A stretch of DNA of 64,000 nt from Streptomyces sp. NBC_01428 (GTDB taxonomy: Bacteria > Actinomycetota > Actinomycetes > Streptomycetales > Streptomycetaceae): positions 7,378,001-7,442,000 of the forward strand of contig NZ_CP109499.1 in assembly GCF_036231965.1 (NCBI RefSeq). The letters are read 5' to 3'. Below the pieces are notes generated by a model, which made no database searches, had not been told where the DNA came from, and saw nothing but the letters and a program-made list of their open reading frames with translations. Shown here piece by piece: positions 52,370 to 62,030 of this stretch; positions within the stretch are counted from its first letter, which is position 1; each line of letters opens with the position of its first letter. The position numbers and the translations under genes are program-made.

Positions 52370-54934
52370 TTGCCAGACGAGGCCCAGCCACTCGCCCCCA
52401 GTGCGGAACGCCTGGGAGGAACCGCCTCCACCAAGCCCGAGCCCGTCTCGGGTCCCGTGGAGAAGCCCGCCGAGAACGCCGCGAGCGGGCCGGTCGAGCA
52501 CGCCCAGTCCGCACCGGACGACACGGCGGCCGAGCAGCCACGTCCCAAGCCGGCGCCTCCCGAGCGCACCGAGAACACCCCGGCGGTCCGCCCCGCGGCC
52601 GGCCAGCCCGCCCGCACGGGCGGCTCCTCCAACCGCGTCCGCGCCCGCCTGGCCCGGCTCGGCGTCCAGCGCTCGAACCCGTACAACCCGGTTCTGGAGC
52701 CGCTGCTGCGGACGGTGCGCAGCAACGACCCCAAGATCGAGACGGCCACGCTGCGCCAGATCGAGAACGCCTACCAGGTCGCCGAGCGCTGGCACCGCGG
52801 CCAGAAGCGCAAGAGCGGCGACCCGTACATCACGCACCCGCTCGCCGTCACCACCATCCTCGCCGAGCTGGGCATGGACCCGGCCACCCTGATGGCCGGT
52901 CTGCTGCACGACACCGTCGAGGACACCGAGTACGGCCTGGACACCCTCAAGCGGGACTTCGGCGACCAGGTCGCGCTGCTCGTCGACGGCGTCACCAAGC
53001 TCGACAAGGTCAAGTTCGGTGAGGCCGCGCAGGCCGAGACCGTGCGCAAGATGGTCGTCGCCATGGCCAAGGACCCCCGCGTCCTGGTCATCAAGCTCGC
53101 CGACCGCCTGCACAACATGCGCACCATGCGCTATCTCAAGCGCGAGAAGCAGGAGAAGAAGGCGCGCGAGACCCTGGAGATCTACGCGCCGCTCGCCCAC
53201 CGCCTGGGCATGAACACCATCAAGTGGGAGCTGGAGGACCTCGCCTTCGCGATCCTCTACCCCAAGATGTACGACGAGATCGTGCGGCTGGTCGCCGAGC
53301 GCGCCCCCAAGCGCGACGAATACCTCGCCATAGTGACCGACGAGGTCCAGTCCGATCTGCGCGCGGCCCGCATCAAGGCGACCGTCACCGGCCGCCCGAA
53401 GCACTACTACAGCGTCTACCAGAAGATGATCGTCCGCGGCCGTGACTTCGCGGAGATCTACGACCTGGTGGGCATCCGCGTCCTCGTGGACACCGTCCGC
53501 GACTGCTACGCGGCACTCGGCACCGTGCACGCGCGATGGAACCCGGTCCCCGGCCGGTTCAAGGACTACATCGCGATGCCCAAGTTCAACATGTACCAGT
53601 CGCTGCACACGACGGTCATCGGTCCGAACGGCAAGCCCGTCGAGCTGCAGATCCGCACCTTCGACATGCACCGCCGCGCCGAGTACGGCATCGCGGCGCA
53701 CTGGAAGTACAAGCAGGAGACCGTCGCCGGATCCTCCAAGATCCGTACCGACGTGCCCCGTGCCGCCAAGGGCAGCGCGGGCCAGGACACCGTCAACGAC
53801 ATGGCGTGGCTGCGTCAGTTGCTCGACTGGCAGAAGGAGACCGAGGACCCCAGCGAGTTCCTCGAGTCCCTGCGCTTCGACCTGTCGCGCAACGAGGTCT
53901 TCGTCTTCACGCCCAAGGGCGACGTGATAGCGCTTCCGGCCGGTGCCACGCCGGTGGACTTCGCGTACGCGGTCCACACGGAGGTCGGCCACCGGACCAT
54001 AGGAGCACGGGTCAACGGCCGGCTCGTGCCCCTCGAGTCGACCCTCGACAACGGCGATCTCGTCGAGGTCTTCACCTCCAAGGCGGCCGGCGCGGGCCCG
54101 TCCCGCGACTGGCTCGGCTTCGTGAAGTCGCCGCGCGCCCGGAACAAGATCCGCGCGTGGTTCTCCAAGGAGCGCCGCGACGAGGCGATCGAGCACGGCA
54201 AGGACGCCATCGCGCGTGCGATGCGCAAGCAGAACCTGCCGATCCAGCGCATCTTCACCGGCGACTCACTGGTCACCCTCGCGCACGAGATGCGCTACCC
54301 GGACATCTCGTCGCTGTACGCGGCGATCGGCGAGGGACACGTCACCGCGCAGAGCGTCGTCCAGAAGCTCGTGCAGGCACTCGGCGGTGACGAGGCCGCC
54401 ACCGAGGAGATCGACGAGTCCGTACCGCCCGCCCGGGGCCGCGGCCGCAAGCGGCGCAGCAACAACGACCCCGGTGTGGTCGTCAAGGGCGTCGACGACG
54501 TCTGGGTCAAGCTCGCCCGGTGCTGCACCCCGGTGCCCGGCGACCCGATCATCGGCTTCGTCACCCGCGGCAGCGGCGTCTCGGTCCACCGCAGCGACTG
54601 CGTGAACGTCGACTCGCTGTCCCGTGAGCCGGAGCGCATCCTCGAGGTCGAGTGGGCGCCCACCCAGTCCTCGGTCTTCCTCGTCGCCATACAGGTCGAG
54701 GCGCTGGACCGCTCCCGTCTCCTCTCGGACGTCACACGCGTCCTGTCCGACCAGCACGTCAACATCCTGTCGGCGGCCGTCCAGACCTCCCGCGACCGGG
54801 TGGCCACCTCCCGCTTCACCTTCGAGATGGGCGACCCCAAGCACCTGGGGCACGTCCTGAAGGCGGTCAGGGGCGTGGAGGGCGTGTACGACGTGTACCG
54901 CGTGACGTCGGCCCGCAGGCCCTCGGAGGCCTGA
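52370..54934 (+). CDS. relA: Bifunctional (p)ppGpp synthetase/hydrolase RelA (RSH)
   Basis: An 854-residue long RSH enzyme. N-terminal disordered 90 residues, HD hydrolase domain (GLLHDTVEDTEYG near 180), synthetase domain (KGRDFAEIYDLVGIRVLV region; GRFKDYIAMPKFNMYQSLHT split), TGS (EVFVFTPKGDVIALPAGATP split), a zinc-finger region with CCTPVPGDPI and HRSDC, and a C-terminal ACT domain. Both catalytic sites look intact. In Streptomyces it drives the stringent response and antibiotic onset. The start is a TTG at 52370 with GAGGAG well placed. Confidence 0.95.
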   Translation: MPDEAQPLAPSAERLGGTASTKPEPVSGPVEKPAENAASGPVEHAQSAPDDTAAEQPRPKPAPPERTENTPAVRPAAGQPARTGGSSNRVRARLARLGVQRSNPYNPVLEPLLRTVRSNDPKIETATLRQIENAYQVAERWHRGQKRKSGDPYITHPLAVTTILAELGMDPATLMAGLLHDTVEDTEYGLDTLKRDFGDQVALLVDGVTKLDKVKFGEAAQAETVRKMVVAMAKDPRVLVIKLADRLHNMRTMRYLKREKQEKKARETLEIYAPLAHRLGMNTIKWELEDLAFAILYPKMYDEIVRLVAERAPKRDEYLAIVTDEVQSDLRAARIKATVTGRPKHYYSVYQKMIVRGRDFAEIYDLVGIRVLVDTVRDCYAALGTVHARWNPVPGRFKDYIAMPKFNMYQSLHTTVIGPNGKPVELQIRTFDMHRRAEYGIAAHWKYKQETVAGSSKIRTDVPRAAKGSAGQDTVNDMAWLRQLLDWQKETEDPSEFLESLRFDLSRNEVFVFTPKGDVIALPAGATPVDFAYAVHTEVGHRTIGARVNGRLVPLESTLDNGDLVEVFTSKAAGAGPSRDWLGFVKSPRARNKIRAWFSKERRDEAIEHGKDAIARAMRKQNLPIQRIFTGDSLVTLAHEMRYPDISSLYAAIGEGHVTAQSVVQKLVQALGGDEAATEEIDESVPPARGRGRKRRSNNDPGVVVKGVDDVWVKLARCCTPVPGDPIIGFVTRGSGVSVHRSDCVNVDSLSREPERILEVEWAPTQSSVFLVAIQVEALDRSRLLSDVTRVLSDQHVNILSAAVQTSRDRVATSRFTFEMGDPKHLGHVLKAVRGVEGVYDVYRVTSARRPSEA

Positions 54935-54970
54935 CCTCCGGGCCGCCCGGCCGGCGGCGCGGACACCACG

Positions 54971-55010
54971 CGAAGGGGCTCCCGTACGGTGCGTACGGGA
55001 GCCCCTTTCG
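54971..55010. terminator. Bidirectional terminator between relA and the DUF349 gene
   Basis: A perfect 16-bp stem (54973-54988 with 54992-55007), loop GTG, then TCGCG. The two genes converge here. Confidence 0.8.
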
Positions 55011-55034
55011 CGTCGAGCCGTTGCGGCCGAAGCC

Positions 55035-56264
55035 TCAGCCGCCGAACTCCTGAAGACCCTTCAGAGCCTGGTCCAGCAGCGCCTGACGGCCGTCGAGTTC
55101 CTTCTGGAGCTTGTCGGCCCTCGCGGTGTTGCCCGCGGTGCGCGCCGCCTCGATCTGGCCCTGGAGCTTGTCCACGGCGGACTGCAGCTGACCGGTCAGA
55201 CCCTCGGCACGCGCGCGTGCCTCCGGGTTCGTCCGGCGCCACTCGGTCTCCTCGGACTCCTGGAGAGCCCGCTCCACCGCGTGCATCCGGCCCTCGACCT
55301 TCGGGCGGGCGTCCCGCGGCACATGGCCGATGGCCTCCCAGCGCTCGTTGATCGAGCGGAAGGCCGCACGGGCCGCCTTCAGCTCCTGCACCGGGACGAG
55401 CTTCTCGGCCTCCTCGGCCAGCTCCTCCTTGAGCTTGAGGTTCTCCGTCTGCTCCGCGTCCCGCTCGGCGAAGACCGAACCACGGGCCGCGAAGAACACG
55501 TCCTGGGCGCCGCGGAAGCGGTTCCACAGGTCGTCCTCGTGCTCGCGCTGAGCGCGGCCCGCCGCCTTCCAGTCCGCCATCAGCTCGCGGTAACGGGCGG
55601 CCGTCGGGCCCCAGTCCGTGGAACCGGACAGCGACTCGGCCTCCGTGACCAGCTTCTCCTTGGTCTTGCGGGCCTCCTCGCGCTGCGCGTCCAGCGAGGC
55701 GAAGTGCGCCTTGCGCCGCTTGGAGAACGCCGAGCGGGCGTGCGAGAAGCGGTGCCACAACTCGTCGTCCGACTTGCGGTCGAGCCGGGGCAGCCCCTTC
55801 CACGTGTCCACCAGGGCACGCAGCCGCTCGCCCGCGGCACGCCACTGGTCGCTCTGCGCCAGCTCCTCGGCCTCGACGACCAGCGCCTCCTTGGAGTGCC
55901 GCGCCTCGTCGGACTGCTTGGCCCGCTGGACCTTGCGCTCCTCACGACGCGCGTCGACCGTCTCCACGAGCTTGTCGAGCCGGACCTTCAGGGCGTCCAG
56001 GTCACCCACCGCGTGGTGGGCCACCACCTGCTCGCGGATGTGATCGATGGCGGCCTGGGCGTCCTTCGCCGACAGGTCGGTGGTCTTCACTCGCTTCTCG
56101 AGGAGGCCGATCTCGACAACCAGGCCTTCGTACTTGCGCTCGAAGTAGGCCAGCGCCTCATCGGGGGAGCCGGCCTGCCAGGAACCGACGACCTGCTCGC
56201 CGTCGGCCGTACGCACGTACACGGTCCCCGTCTCGTCGACGCGTCCCCACGGGTCGCTGCTCAC
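55035..56264 (-). CDS. DUF349 coiled-coil protein
   Basis: A 409-residue, almost wholly helical, highly charged protein. It starts with a small domain (DPWGRVDETGTVYVRTADG), followed by three-helix DUF349 repeats with recurring pattern: DELWHRFSHARSAFSKRR, DDLWNRFRGAQDVFFAAR, and the INERWEAIGHVPRD segment. Function unknown; possibly an RNA- or ribosome-associated structural protein. GGAGGCGCT precedes GTG 56264. Confidence 0.85.
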   Translation of the reverse strand: MSSDPWGRVDETGTVYVRTADGEQVVGSWQAGSPDEALAYFERKYEGLVVEIGLLEKRVKTTDLSAKDAQAAIDHIREQVVAHHAVGDLDALKVRLDKLVETVDARREERKVQRAKQSDEARHSKEALVVEAEELAQSDQWRAAGERLRALVDTWKGLPRLDRKSDDELWHRFSHARSAFSKRRKAHFASLDAQREEARKTKEKLVTEAESLSGSTDWGPTAARYRELMADWKAAGRAQREHEDDLWNRFRGAQDVFFAARGSVFAERDAEQTENLKLKEELAEEAEKLVPVQELKAARAAFRSINERWEAIGHVPRDARPKVEGRMHAVERALQESEETEWRRTNPEARARAEGLTGQLQSAVDKLQGQIEAARTAGNTARADKLQKELDGRQALLDQALKGLQEFGG

Positions 56265-56279
56265 AGCGCCTCCTCCACA

Positions 56280-56316
56280 TGATGCCTGCGAGGGGCGTCA
56301 CCGCCCCCGGGCATCG
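56280..56316 (-). terminator. Hairpin downstream of the cyclophilin gene
   Basis: GATGCC (56281-56286) pairs with GGCATC (56310-56315), with GGGG/CCCC inside. It lies about 85 bases beyond the cyclophilin stop on the minus strand. Confidence 0.45.
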
Positions 56317-56399
56317 TCCACAGTTTCGTCACGGCCAACATAGGCGACCGGCGGGGCGGCTGTCCGCATCCCGCGCGACCGAAAATACTCAGGCGGCGG

Positions 56400-57218
56400 T
56401 CAGGATTTCGTCACGGTCATCTTGTTGATCACGACGGTCGCGTTGGGGGCGCCGTCGCCCTGGCCCGTGCTCTCACCGGCGCCCGCGATCTTCTTGAGGA
56501 CCGTCATGCCGGACTTGGAAATAGTTCCGAACGGTGTGTAGCTGGGCGGCAACTTGCTGTCCTGGTAGACGAGGAAGTACTGGCTGCCGCCGGTGTGCTT
56601 CTGGCCGGTGTTGGCCATGGCGATCGTGCCCGCCGGGTACACCCCGTCCTTGAGCGTCTTGTCCTTCAGGTTCTCGTCCGGGATCGTGTAGCCGGGACCG
56701 CCGGAGCCCTGGGCGGTCGGGTCGCCGCACTGCAGGACGTAGATGCCGTTGGTGGTGAGCCGGTGGCACTTGGTGTGGTCGAAGAAGCCCTTGCCGGCGA
56801 GGTACGAGAACGAGTTCACCGTGTGCGGGGCCGCGGACGCCTTGAGGGCGATGTCTATGTCGCCACAGGTCGTCGCCATCTTCATCGTGTAGGCCGCGGA
56901 CTTGTCGATGGTGACCGCCGGCTCCTTCTTCCAGCTGAGCGACTTCACCTTGCCCGCCGCCGGCTTCTCGCACGGGTCGGACGCCTTGCTCGGGGTGGCG
57001 CTCGGCGACACCTCCGAACCGGCGCTGGTCTTCTTGTCGTCCTTCTTGAAGACCCCGGTCGCGAACGACAGCGCACCGCCGGCGACGAGCACGCCGACGA
57101 CCGACGCGATCACCGCGTTGCGTGTATGGGTCTTGCGTCGCGCGGCCGTGCGGCGCTGCTGCTGTCGCAAGAACTTCTCCCGGGCGAGCTGACGCCGCCG
57201 CTGTTCCTGGCTGACCAC
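56400..57218 (-). CDS. Membrane-anchored cyclophilin-type peptidyl-prolyl isomerase
   Basis: A 272-residue protein. Basic N-terminus (REKFLRQQQRRTAARRKTHTR), one helix (AVIASVVGVLVAGGALSFATG, about 33-53), Ser/Thr linker, then a cyclophilin domain (about 105-270): GDIDIALKASAAPHTVNSF, FFDHTKCHRL, GTIAMANTG, GSQYFLVYQDS, YTPFGTI. It probably acts outside the membrane. GAGGAG before GTG 57218 decides the start. Divergent from the hydrolase gene. Confidence 0.9.
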   Translation of the reverse strand: MVSQEQRRRQLAREKFLRQQQRRTAARRKTHTRNAVIASVVGVLVAGGALSFATGVFKKDDKKTSAGSEVSPSATPSKASDPCEKPAAGKVKSLSWKKEPAVTIDKSAAYTMKMATTCGDIDIALKASAAPHTVNSFSYLAGKGFFDHTKCHRLTTNGIYVLQCGDPTAQGSGGPGYTIPDENLKDKTLKDGVYPAGTIAMANTGQKHTGGSQYFLVYQDSKLPPSYTPFGTISKSGMTVLKKIAGAGESTGQGDGAPNATVVINKMTVTKS

Positions 57219-57397
57219 CGGGTTTCTCCTCGTGCGTCTCGTACGTCGATGGGACGCGTGCGTCTTGTGAGCCGACCGCCTGCGTGTGCCCCGTACCGTA
57301 TATGGGTTCGCTGAGGAATCGGCAGCGCCGGTAGGCTCTGATCCACAGCCACCCGCCCCGTACGACACCAGCGCGTACGCCACCACGAAGGACGATC

Positions 57398-58120
57398 GTG
57401 CTCATTGCCGGGTTCCCCGCCGGGGCCTGGGGGACCAACTGTTACCTGGTCGCCCCCGCCGCGGGTGAGGAGTGCGTGATCATCGACCCGGGCCATCAGG
57501 CCGCCCAGGGCGTCGAGGAAGCACTCGCCAAGCATCGGCTCAAGCCCGTCGCGGTCATCCTCACCCATGGCCACATCGACCACGTCGCCTCGGTCGTTCC
57601 CGTGTGCGGGGCGCACGACGTGCCCGCCTGGATCCACCCCGAGGACCGGTACATGATGAGCGACCCCGAGCGGGCGCTCGGCCGTTCCATCGGGATGCCG
57701 CTGATGGGCGAACTGACCGTGGGGGAGCCGGACGACGTGCGGACGCTGACCGACGGCACGGAGCTGAAGCTGGCGGGCCTCGACCTGTCCGTCGCGCACG
57801 CGCCGGGCCATACGAAGGGGTCGGTGACGTTCCGGATGCCCGAGAGCGCGGACATCCCGTCCGTGTTCTTCTCCGGGGATCTGCTCTTCGCCGGCTCCGT
57901 CGGACGCACCGACCTGCCCGGCGGCGACATGGACGAGATGCTCGACTCGCTGGGCCGTGTGTGCCTGCCGCTCGACGACTCGACCGTGGTGCTGTCCGGC
58001 CACGGCCCCCAGACGACCATCGGCCAGGAGCGCGCCGCCAACCCGTATCTGCGGCAGGTGGCGGCGAACCGCCAGGAACGCGGAGCGGACCCGACCTCCG
58101 CTCCTCGACGAGGAATGTGA
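57398..58120 (+). CDS. Metallo-beta-lactamase-fold hydrolase (glyoxalase II-like)
   Basis: A 240-residue hydrolase with T56HGHIDH62, the later His in APGHTKGS, the Asp in FSGDLLF and a last His in LSGHGPQT, so two metal ions are expected. Resembles hydroxyacylglutathione hydrolase/YcbL-type thioesterases; the natural substrate in a mycothiol-using organism is unclear. AAGGAC precedes GTG 57398. hisS follows after ten bases, so they are probably co-transcribed. Confidence 0.9.
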   Translation: MLIAGFPAGAWGTNCYLVAPAAGEECVIIDPGHQAAQGVEEALAKHRLKPVAVILTHGHIDHVASVVPVCGAHDVPAWIHPEDRYMMSDPERALGRSIGMPLMGELTVGEPDDVRTLTDGTELKLAGLDLSVAHAPGHTKGSVTFRMPESADIPSVFFSGDLLFAGSVGRTDLPGGDMDEMLDSLGRVCLPLDDSTVVLSGHGPQTTIGQERAANPYLRQVAANRQERGADPTSAPRRGM

Positions 58121-58130
58121 CGAGACTTCC

Positions 58131-59393
58131 GTGAGCACCTTCAAGGCCCCCAAGGGCACGTACGACCTGATCCCGCCGGAGAGCGCCAAGTACCTCGCGG
58201 TCCGCGAGGCCATCTCCGCGCCGCTGCGCAACTCCGGTTACGGCTACATCGAGACGCCCGGTTTCGAGAACGTCGAGCTGTTCGCCCGCGGAGTCGGCGA
58301 GTCCACCGACATCGTGACCAAGGAGATGTACGCCTTCGAGACCAAGGGCGGCGACCGACTGGCCCTGCGCCCCGAGGGCACCGCCTCCGTCCTGCGCGCG
58401 GCCCTCGAGGCCAACCTGCACAAGGCGGGCAACCTCCCCGTCAAGCTCTGGTACTCCGGCTCCTACTACCGCTACGAGCGTCCCCAGAAGGGTCGTTACC
58501 GCCACTTCTCCCAGGTGGGCGCCGAGGCGATCGGCGCCGAGGACCCGGCGCTCGACGCCGAGCTGATCATCCTGGCGGACCAGGCGTACCGCTCGCTGGG
58601 CCTGCGGAACTTCCGCATCCTGCTGAACAGCCTGGGCGACAAGGAGTGCCGCCCCGTCTACCGTGCCGCGTTGCAGGAGTTCCTGCGCGGCCTGGACCTC
58701 GACGAGGAGACGCTGCGCCGCGCGGAGATCAACCCGCTGCGCGTGCTCGACGACAAGCGGGACGACGTCCAGAAGCAGCTGACCGGCGCGCCGTTGCTGC
58801 GGGACTACCTCTGCGACGCGTGCAAGGCGTACCACGAGGAGGTGCGCGACCTGATCACCGCCGCGGGCGTCACCTTCGAGGACGACCCGAAGCTGGTGCG
58901 CGGCCTGGACTACTACACGCGCACCACGTTCGAGTTCGTGCACGACGGTCTCGGCTCGCAGTCCGCGGTGGGCGGCGGCGGCCGCTACGACGGGCTGTCC
59001 GAGATGATCGGCGGCCCCGCGCTGCCGTCCGTCGGCTGGGCCCTCGGCGTCGACCGTACGGTGCTGGCGCTGGAGGCGGAGGGCGTCGAACTCGAAATCC
59101 CCGCGTCCACCAGTGTGTTCGCGGTGCCGCTCGGGGAGGAGGCGCGCCGGGTGCTGTTCGGCGTGGTCACCGAACTGCGCAAGTTCGGCGTCCCCGCCGA
59201 CTTCTCGTACGGCGCCAAGGGCCTCAAGGGCGCGATGAAGAACGCCAACCGGTCGGGTGCGCGGTACACCGTCGTGGCCGGTGAGCGTGACCTCGCCGAG
59301 GGCGTCGTGCAGCTCAAGGACATGGAGTCCGGTGAGCAGGCGGCGGTCGGCGTCGGCGAGATCGTGGCCGAACTGCGGTCGCGCCTGGGCTGA
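58131..59393 (+). CDS. hisS: Histidyl-tRNA synthetase
   Basis: A 420-residue class II synthetase. FKAPKGTYDLIPPES start, motif 2 YYRYERPQKGRYRHFSQVG, the histidine loops LVRGLDYYTRTTFEF and GGGGRYDGL, motif 3 GWALGVDR, and an anticodon-binding C-terminus. Start GTG 58131; the ribosome site is GAGACTTCC-like and weak. A 14-bp terminator follows. Confidence 0.97.
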   Translation: MSTFKAPKGTYDLIPPESAKYLAVREAISAPLRNSGYGYIETPGFENVELFARGVGESTDIVTKEMYAFETKGGDRLALRPEGTASVLRAALEANLHKAGNLPVKLWYSGSYYRYERPQKGRYRHFSQVGAEAIGAEDPALDAELIILADQAYRSLGLRNFRILLNSLGDKECRPVYRAALQEFLRGLDLDEETLRRAEINPLRVLDDKRDDVQKQLTGAPLLRDYLCDACKAYHEEVRDLITAAGVTFEDDPKLVRGLDYYTRTTFEFVHDGLGSQSAVGGGGRYDGLSEMIGGPALPSVGWALGVDRTVLALEAEGVELEIPASTSVFAVPLGEEARRVLFGVVTELRKFGVPADFSYGAKGLKGAMKNANRSGARYTVVAGERDLAEGVVQLKDMESGEQAAVGVGEIVAELRSRLG

Positions 59394-59403
59394 CCCGGCC
59401 GTT

Positions 59404-59434
59404 CCCGTCCCCTCCGCGGTGCGGAGGGGACGGG
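59404..59434. terminator. Terminator of hisS
   Basis: A perfect 14-bp stem (59404-59417 with 59421-59434), loop GGT. The exporter operon converges on it from the other side. Confidence 0.75.
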
Positions 59435-59502
59435 GCGTCAGAACGCCGGGTACCGGGGGACGGGCAGCAGGGGCCCCGGCCCGACCCGCGCAGCCGGAAC
59501 GG

Positions 59503-60348
59503 TCATCCGTCGCGCCGGTCCTTCCAGCGGAACGTCAGCAGGCACAGCAGCAGTCCTCCGACGCACCACGCCCCCAGCACCAGGGCGACCCGCCCGAACT
59601 CCCAGCCGCCGGTCTGCTCCAGGACCTGAGCCGACTCGGGCAGGAACACCCCGCGCAGACCCTGGCACATCCACTTGAGGGGGAACAGCGCGCCGATGTT
59701 CAGCATCCAGTCCGGGATGGTGTCGATGGCGATGTAGACGCCGGAGATGAACTGGAGGACCAGGAACGGCAGGACGACCACCGAGGTGGCGCTCTTGCCC
59801 GACTTCGGGACCGAGCTGACCGCGATGCCGAGGAGCGCGCAGGCCGTCAGGCCGAGGACGAAGATCCAGGCGAAGTCGGCCCACTTGCCGGCGTCCGCGG
59901 GCAGGTCGACGTCGTACAGCGTGGTGCCGGCGAGGAGCAGGATCGCCGTCTCCAGCGCGCCGGTGACCAGGACCAGCCAGATCTTGCCGAGGAAGTACGC
60001 GGCCGGAGGCATCGGTGTGCCCCGCAGCCGGCGCAGCACCTTCTCGTCCCGTTCGATCGCGATCGATATGCCCAGGGACTGGAAACTGGTGGACATGATG
60101 CCCGCGGCCATCATCGCCGGGACGTACAACTGGGAGGCCGTGATGCCCGCTCCCTCCACGTCGTCGCTGAAGATCGACGCGAACAGGAAGAGGAAGACGA
60201 CCGGGAAGGCGAAGGTGAACACCACCTGGTCGCGCTGCCGGAAGAACTGCCTGATCTCCAGGGCGCCGCGCTTCAGCCCGAGTCCCCAGGCGCCGGGCAG
60301 TCTTCCGGTCGCCGTCGCGGTGCGTTCGCGTACGTCGGTCGTGGTCAT
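59503..60348 (-). CDS. ABC-2 type transporter permease
   Basis: A 281-residue permease with six hydrophobic segments. REIRQFFRQRDQVVF-type opening (LEIRQFFRQRDQVVFTFAF), ERDEKVLRRLRGTPM, the middle GLTACALLGIAVSS, and LPFLVLQFISGVYIAI before the last helices. It works with the ATPase encoded just upstream; their frames overlap by four bases. The exported compound (drug, lipid or other) is unknown. Confidence 0.87.
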   Translation of the reverse strand: MTTTDVRERTATATGRLPGAWGLGLKRGALEIRQFFRQRDQVVFTFAFPVVFLFLFASIFSDDVEGAGITASQLYVPAMMAAGIMSTSFQSLGISIAIERDEKVLRRLRGTPMPPAAYFLGKIWLVLVTGALETAILLLAGTTLYDVDLPADAGKWADFAWIFVLGLTACALLGIAVSSVPKSGKSATSVVVLPFLVLQFISGVYIAIDTIPDWMLNIGALFPLKWMCQGLRGVFLPESAQVLEQTGGWEFGRVALVLGAWCVGGLLLCLLTFRWKDRRDG

Positions 60349-61211
60349 CGCGCGTCCTCCTGGCCGGTCAGTCGCAGATAGACGTCCTCCAGGGTCGGCC
60401 GGCTGATCCGGAGCCCCGGGATCTCCCCGTCGAAGCGGTGGACGAGTTCGGAGACGGTCCTGGTGGGCGTGTCCGTGCGCTCGCTGCGCGCCGTGCCGTC
60501 GGTCTCGGTCCACGCGACCGTCGCCTCCGTGCCGAAGCGTTCGCGCAGCGCGGCCGGTTCGCCCTCGGCGACGACCCTGCCCCGCGCGACCACCGCCAGC
60601 CGGTCGGCGAGGGCCTCCGCCTCCTCCAGGTAGTGCGTGGTCAGCAGGATCGTCGTGCCCTCGTCGGCGAGCCTGCGGATCAGCTCCCAGAACTGCCGTC
60701 GCGCCGCCGGGTCGAAGCCCGTGGTCGGCTCGTCCAGGAGCAGCAGTTCGGGGCCGCCGATGACGCCCAGGGCGACGTCGAGGCGCCTGCGCTGGCCGCC
60801 CGACAGCGACTTGATCCGGCTGCCCGCCTTCTGCTCCAGACCGACGAGCCCGATGACCTCCTCGGGATCACGTGGATTCGGGTAATACCGGGCGAAATGC
60901 CGCACCGTCTCGTTCACCGTCAACTCGGCGGGCGCCGATTCGTCCTGCCAGACGATGCCGACCCGCGAGCGCCACGCGCGCGTGCCCGAGGCCGGGTCCG
61001 AGCCCAGCACCGACACCTCGCCCGCGTCCCGGCGCCGGTTGCCCTGAAGGATCTCCACCGTGGTGCTCTTGCCCGCTCCGTTCGGCCCGAGCAGGCCGAA
61101 CACCTCACCCCGCCGGATCCCGAGATCGATGCCGTCGACGGCGGTCACGTCCCCGTACTGCTTGCGCAGTCCCCGTACGTCCACCGCGAGTTGCTCCCCG
61201 TGTGTCGTCAT
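60345..61211 (-). CDS. ABC exporter ATP-binding protein
   Basis: A 288-residue ATPase of the DrrA/CcmA type. Walker A GLLGPNGAGKSTTVEIL, signature SLSGGQRRRLDVALG, Walker B LLLLDEPTTGFDP, and H-loop TTHYLEEAEAL. The C-terminal 80 residues are the DrrA-like extension. Start 61211 (MTTHGEQLAV) used; ATG 61223 is possible. First gene of a two-gene exporter operon. Confidence 0.9.
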   Translation of the reverse strand: MTTHGEQLAVDVRGLRKQYGDVTAVDGIDLGIRRGEVFGLLGPNGAGKSTTVEILQGNRRRDAGEVSVLGSDPASGTRAWRSRVGIVWQDESAPAELTVNETVRHFARYYPNPRDPEEVIGLVGLEQKAGSRIKSLSGGQRRRLDVALGVIGGPELLLLDEPTTGFDPAARRQFWELIRRLADEGTTILLTTHYLEEAEALADRLAVVARGRVVAEGEPAALRERFGTEATVAWTETDGTARSERTDTPTRTVSELVHRFDGEIPGLRISRPTLEDVYLRLTGQEDAR

Positions 61212-61350
61212 GGCGACGAGCATCCCCCCGAACCGAACGCTCCGGGGAGAGTGCGCGTACTTTCTTATGTCCACCGAACGGTGGACAAGGGGGCTCGTGC
61301 GGCACAATGAGCCTGCCCGCAGGCCCCTTCGAAGCAACGGAAACGGCGTG

Positions 61351-61986
61351 ATGAGCAAGACGACAGTCAAGGACGTCCCGACCGAGCGGGAACGCACCGC
61401 GGCTCCCCGGACGGCCGGCGGCAGTCGCGCCCTCGCCCTGCTGCTCGTGATCACGGGCGCGGCCGGTCTCCTTGCCGCGTGGGTCATCACGATCGACAAG
61501 TTCAAGCTCCTGGAGAACCCGAACTTCGTGCCCGGGTGCAGCCTGAACCCGGTGGTCTCCTGCGGCAACATCATGAAGAGCGACCAGGCCTCCGCCTTCG
61601 GCTTCCCGAATCCGATGCTCGGTCTCGTCGCCTACGGCATGGTGATCTGCGTCGGCATGAGCCTGCTCGCCCGCGCCACGTTCCCCCGCTGGTACTGGCT
61701 CACCTTCAACTTCGGCACGCTCTTCGGCGTCGCGTTCTGCACCTGGCTGCAGTTCCAGTCGCTGTACCGGATCAACTCGCTGTGCCTGTGGTGCAGCCTC
61801 GCCTGGGTCGCCACGATCACCATGTTCTGGTATGTGACGTCCTTCAACGTCCGCAACGGCTTCCTGCCCGCCCCGCGCTGGGCGAAGGGCTTCTTCGGCG
61901 AGTTCACCTGGGTCCTGCCCGTGCTGCACATCGGCATCATCGGCATGCTGATCCTGACCCGCTGGTGGGACTTCTGGACCAGCTGA
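61351..61986 (+). CDS. Vitamin K epoxide reductase (VKOR) family protein
   Basis: A 211-residue membrane protein with four to five helices. Loop cysteines C63 and C71 (VPGCSLNPVVSCGN) and the CxxC CLWC at about 146-149 match bacterial VKOR, which reoxidises DsbA-like proteins using menaquinone. No DsbA partner is fused or adjacent. The DsbA-like protein at 19900 lacks a signal, so a pairing is not implied. Divergent from the exporter. Confidence 0.9.
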   Translation: MSKTTVKDVPTERERTAAPRTAGGSRALALLLVITGAAGLLAAWVITIDKFKLLENPNFVPGCSLNPVVSCGNIMKSDQASAFGFPNPMLGLVAYGMVICVGMSLLARATFPRWYWLTFNFGTLFGVAFCTWLQFQSLYRINSLCLWCSLAWVATITMFWYVTSFNVRNGFLPAPRWAKGFFGEFTWVLPVLHIGIIGMLILTRWWDFWTS

Positions 61987-62000
61987 CCGCCCCGCGGGGA

Positions 62001-62023
62001 TTGTCAGTGGCGTGACATAGGGT
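62001..62023 (+). promoter_or_regulatory. PafBC-type DNA-damage promoter of rarA
   Basis: TTGTCAGTG (62001-62009), eight bases, TAGGGT (62018-62023): a perfect match to tTGTCRgtg-N8-TAnnnT. The -10 ends seven bases before GTG 62031, so the mRNA would be leaderless. TGTCA/TGACA also form a short inverted repeat here. Confidence 0.75.
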
Positions 62024-62030
62024 TTTGGAC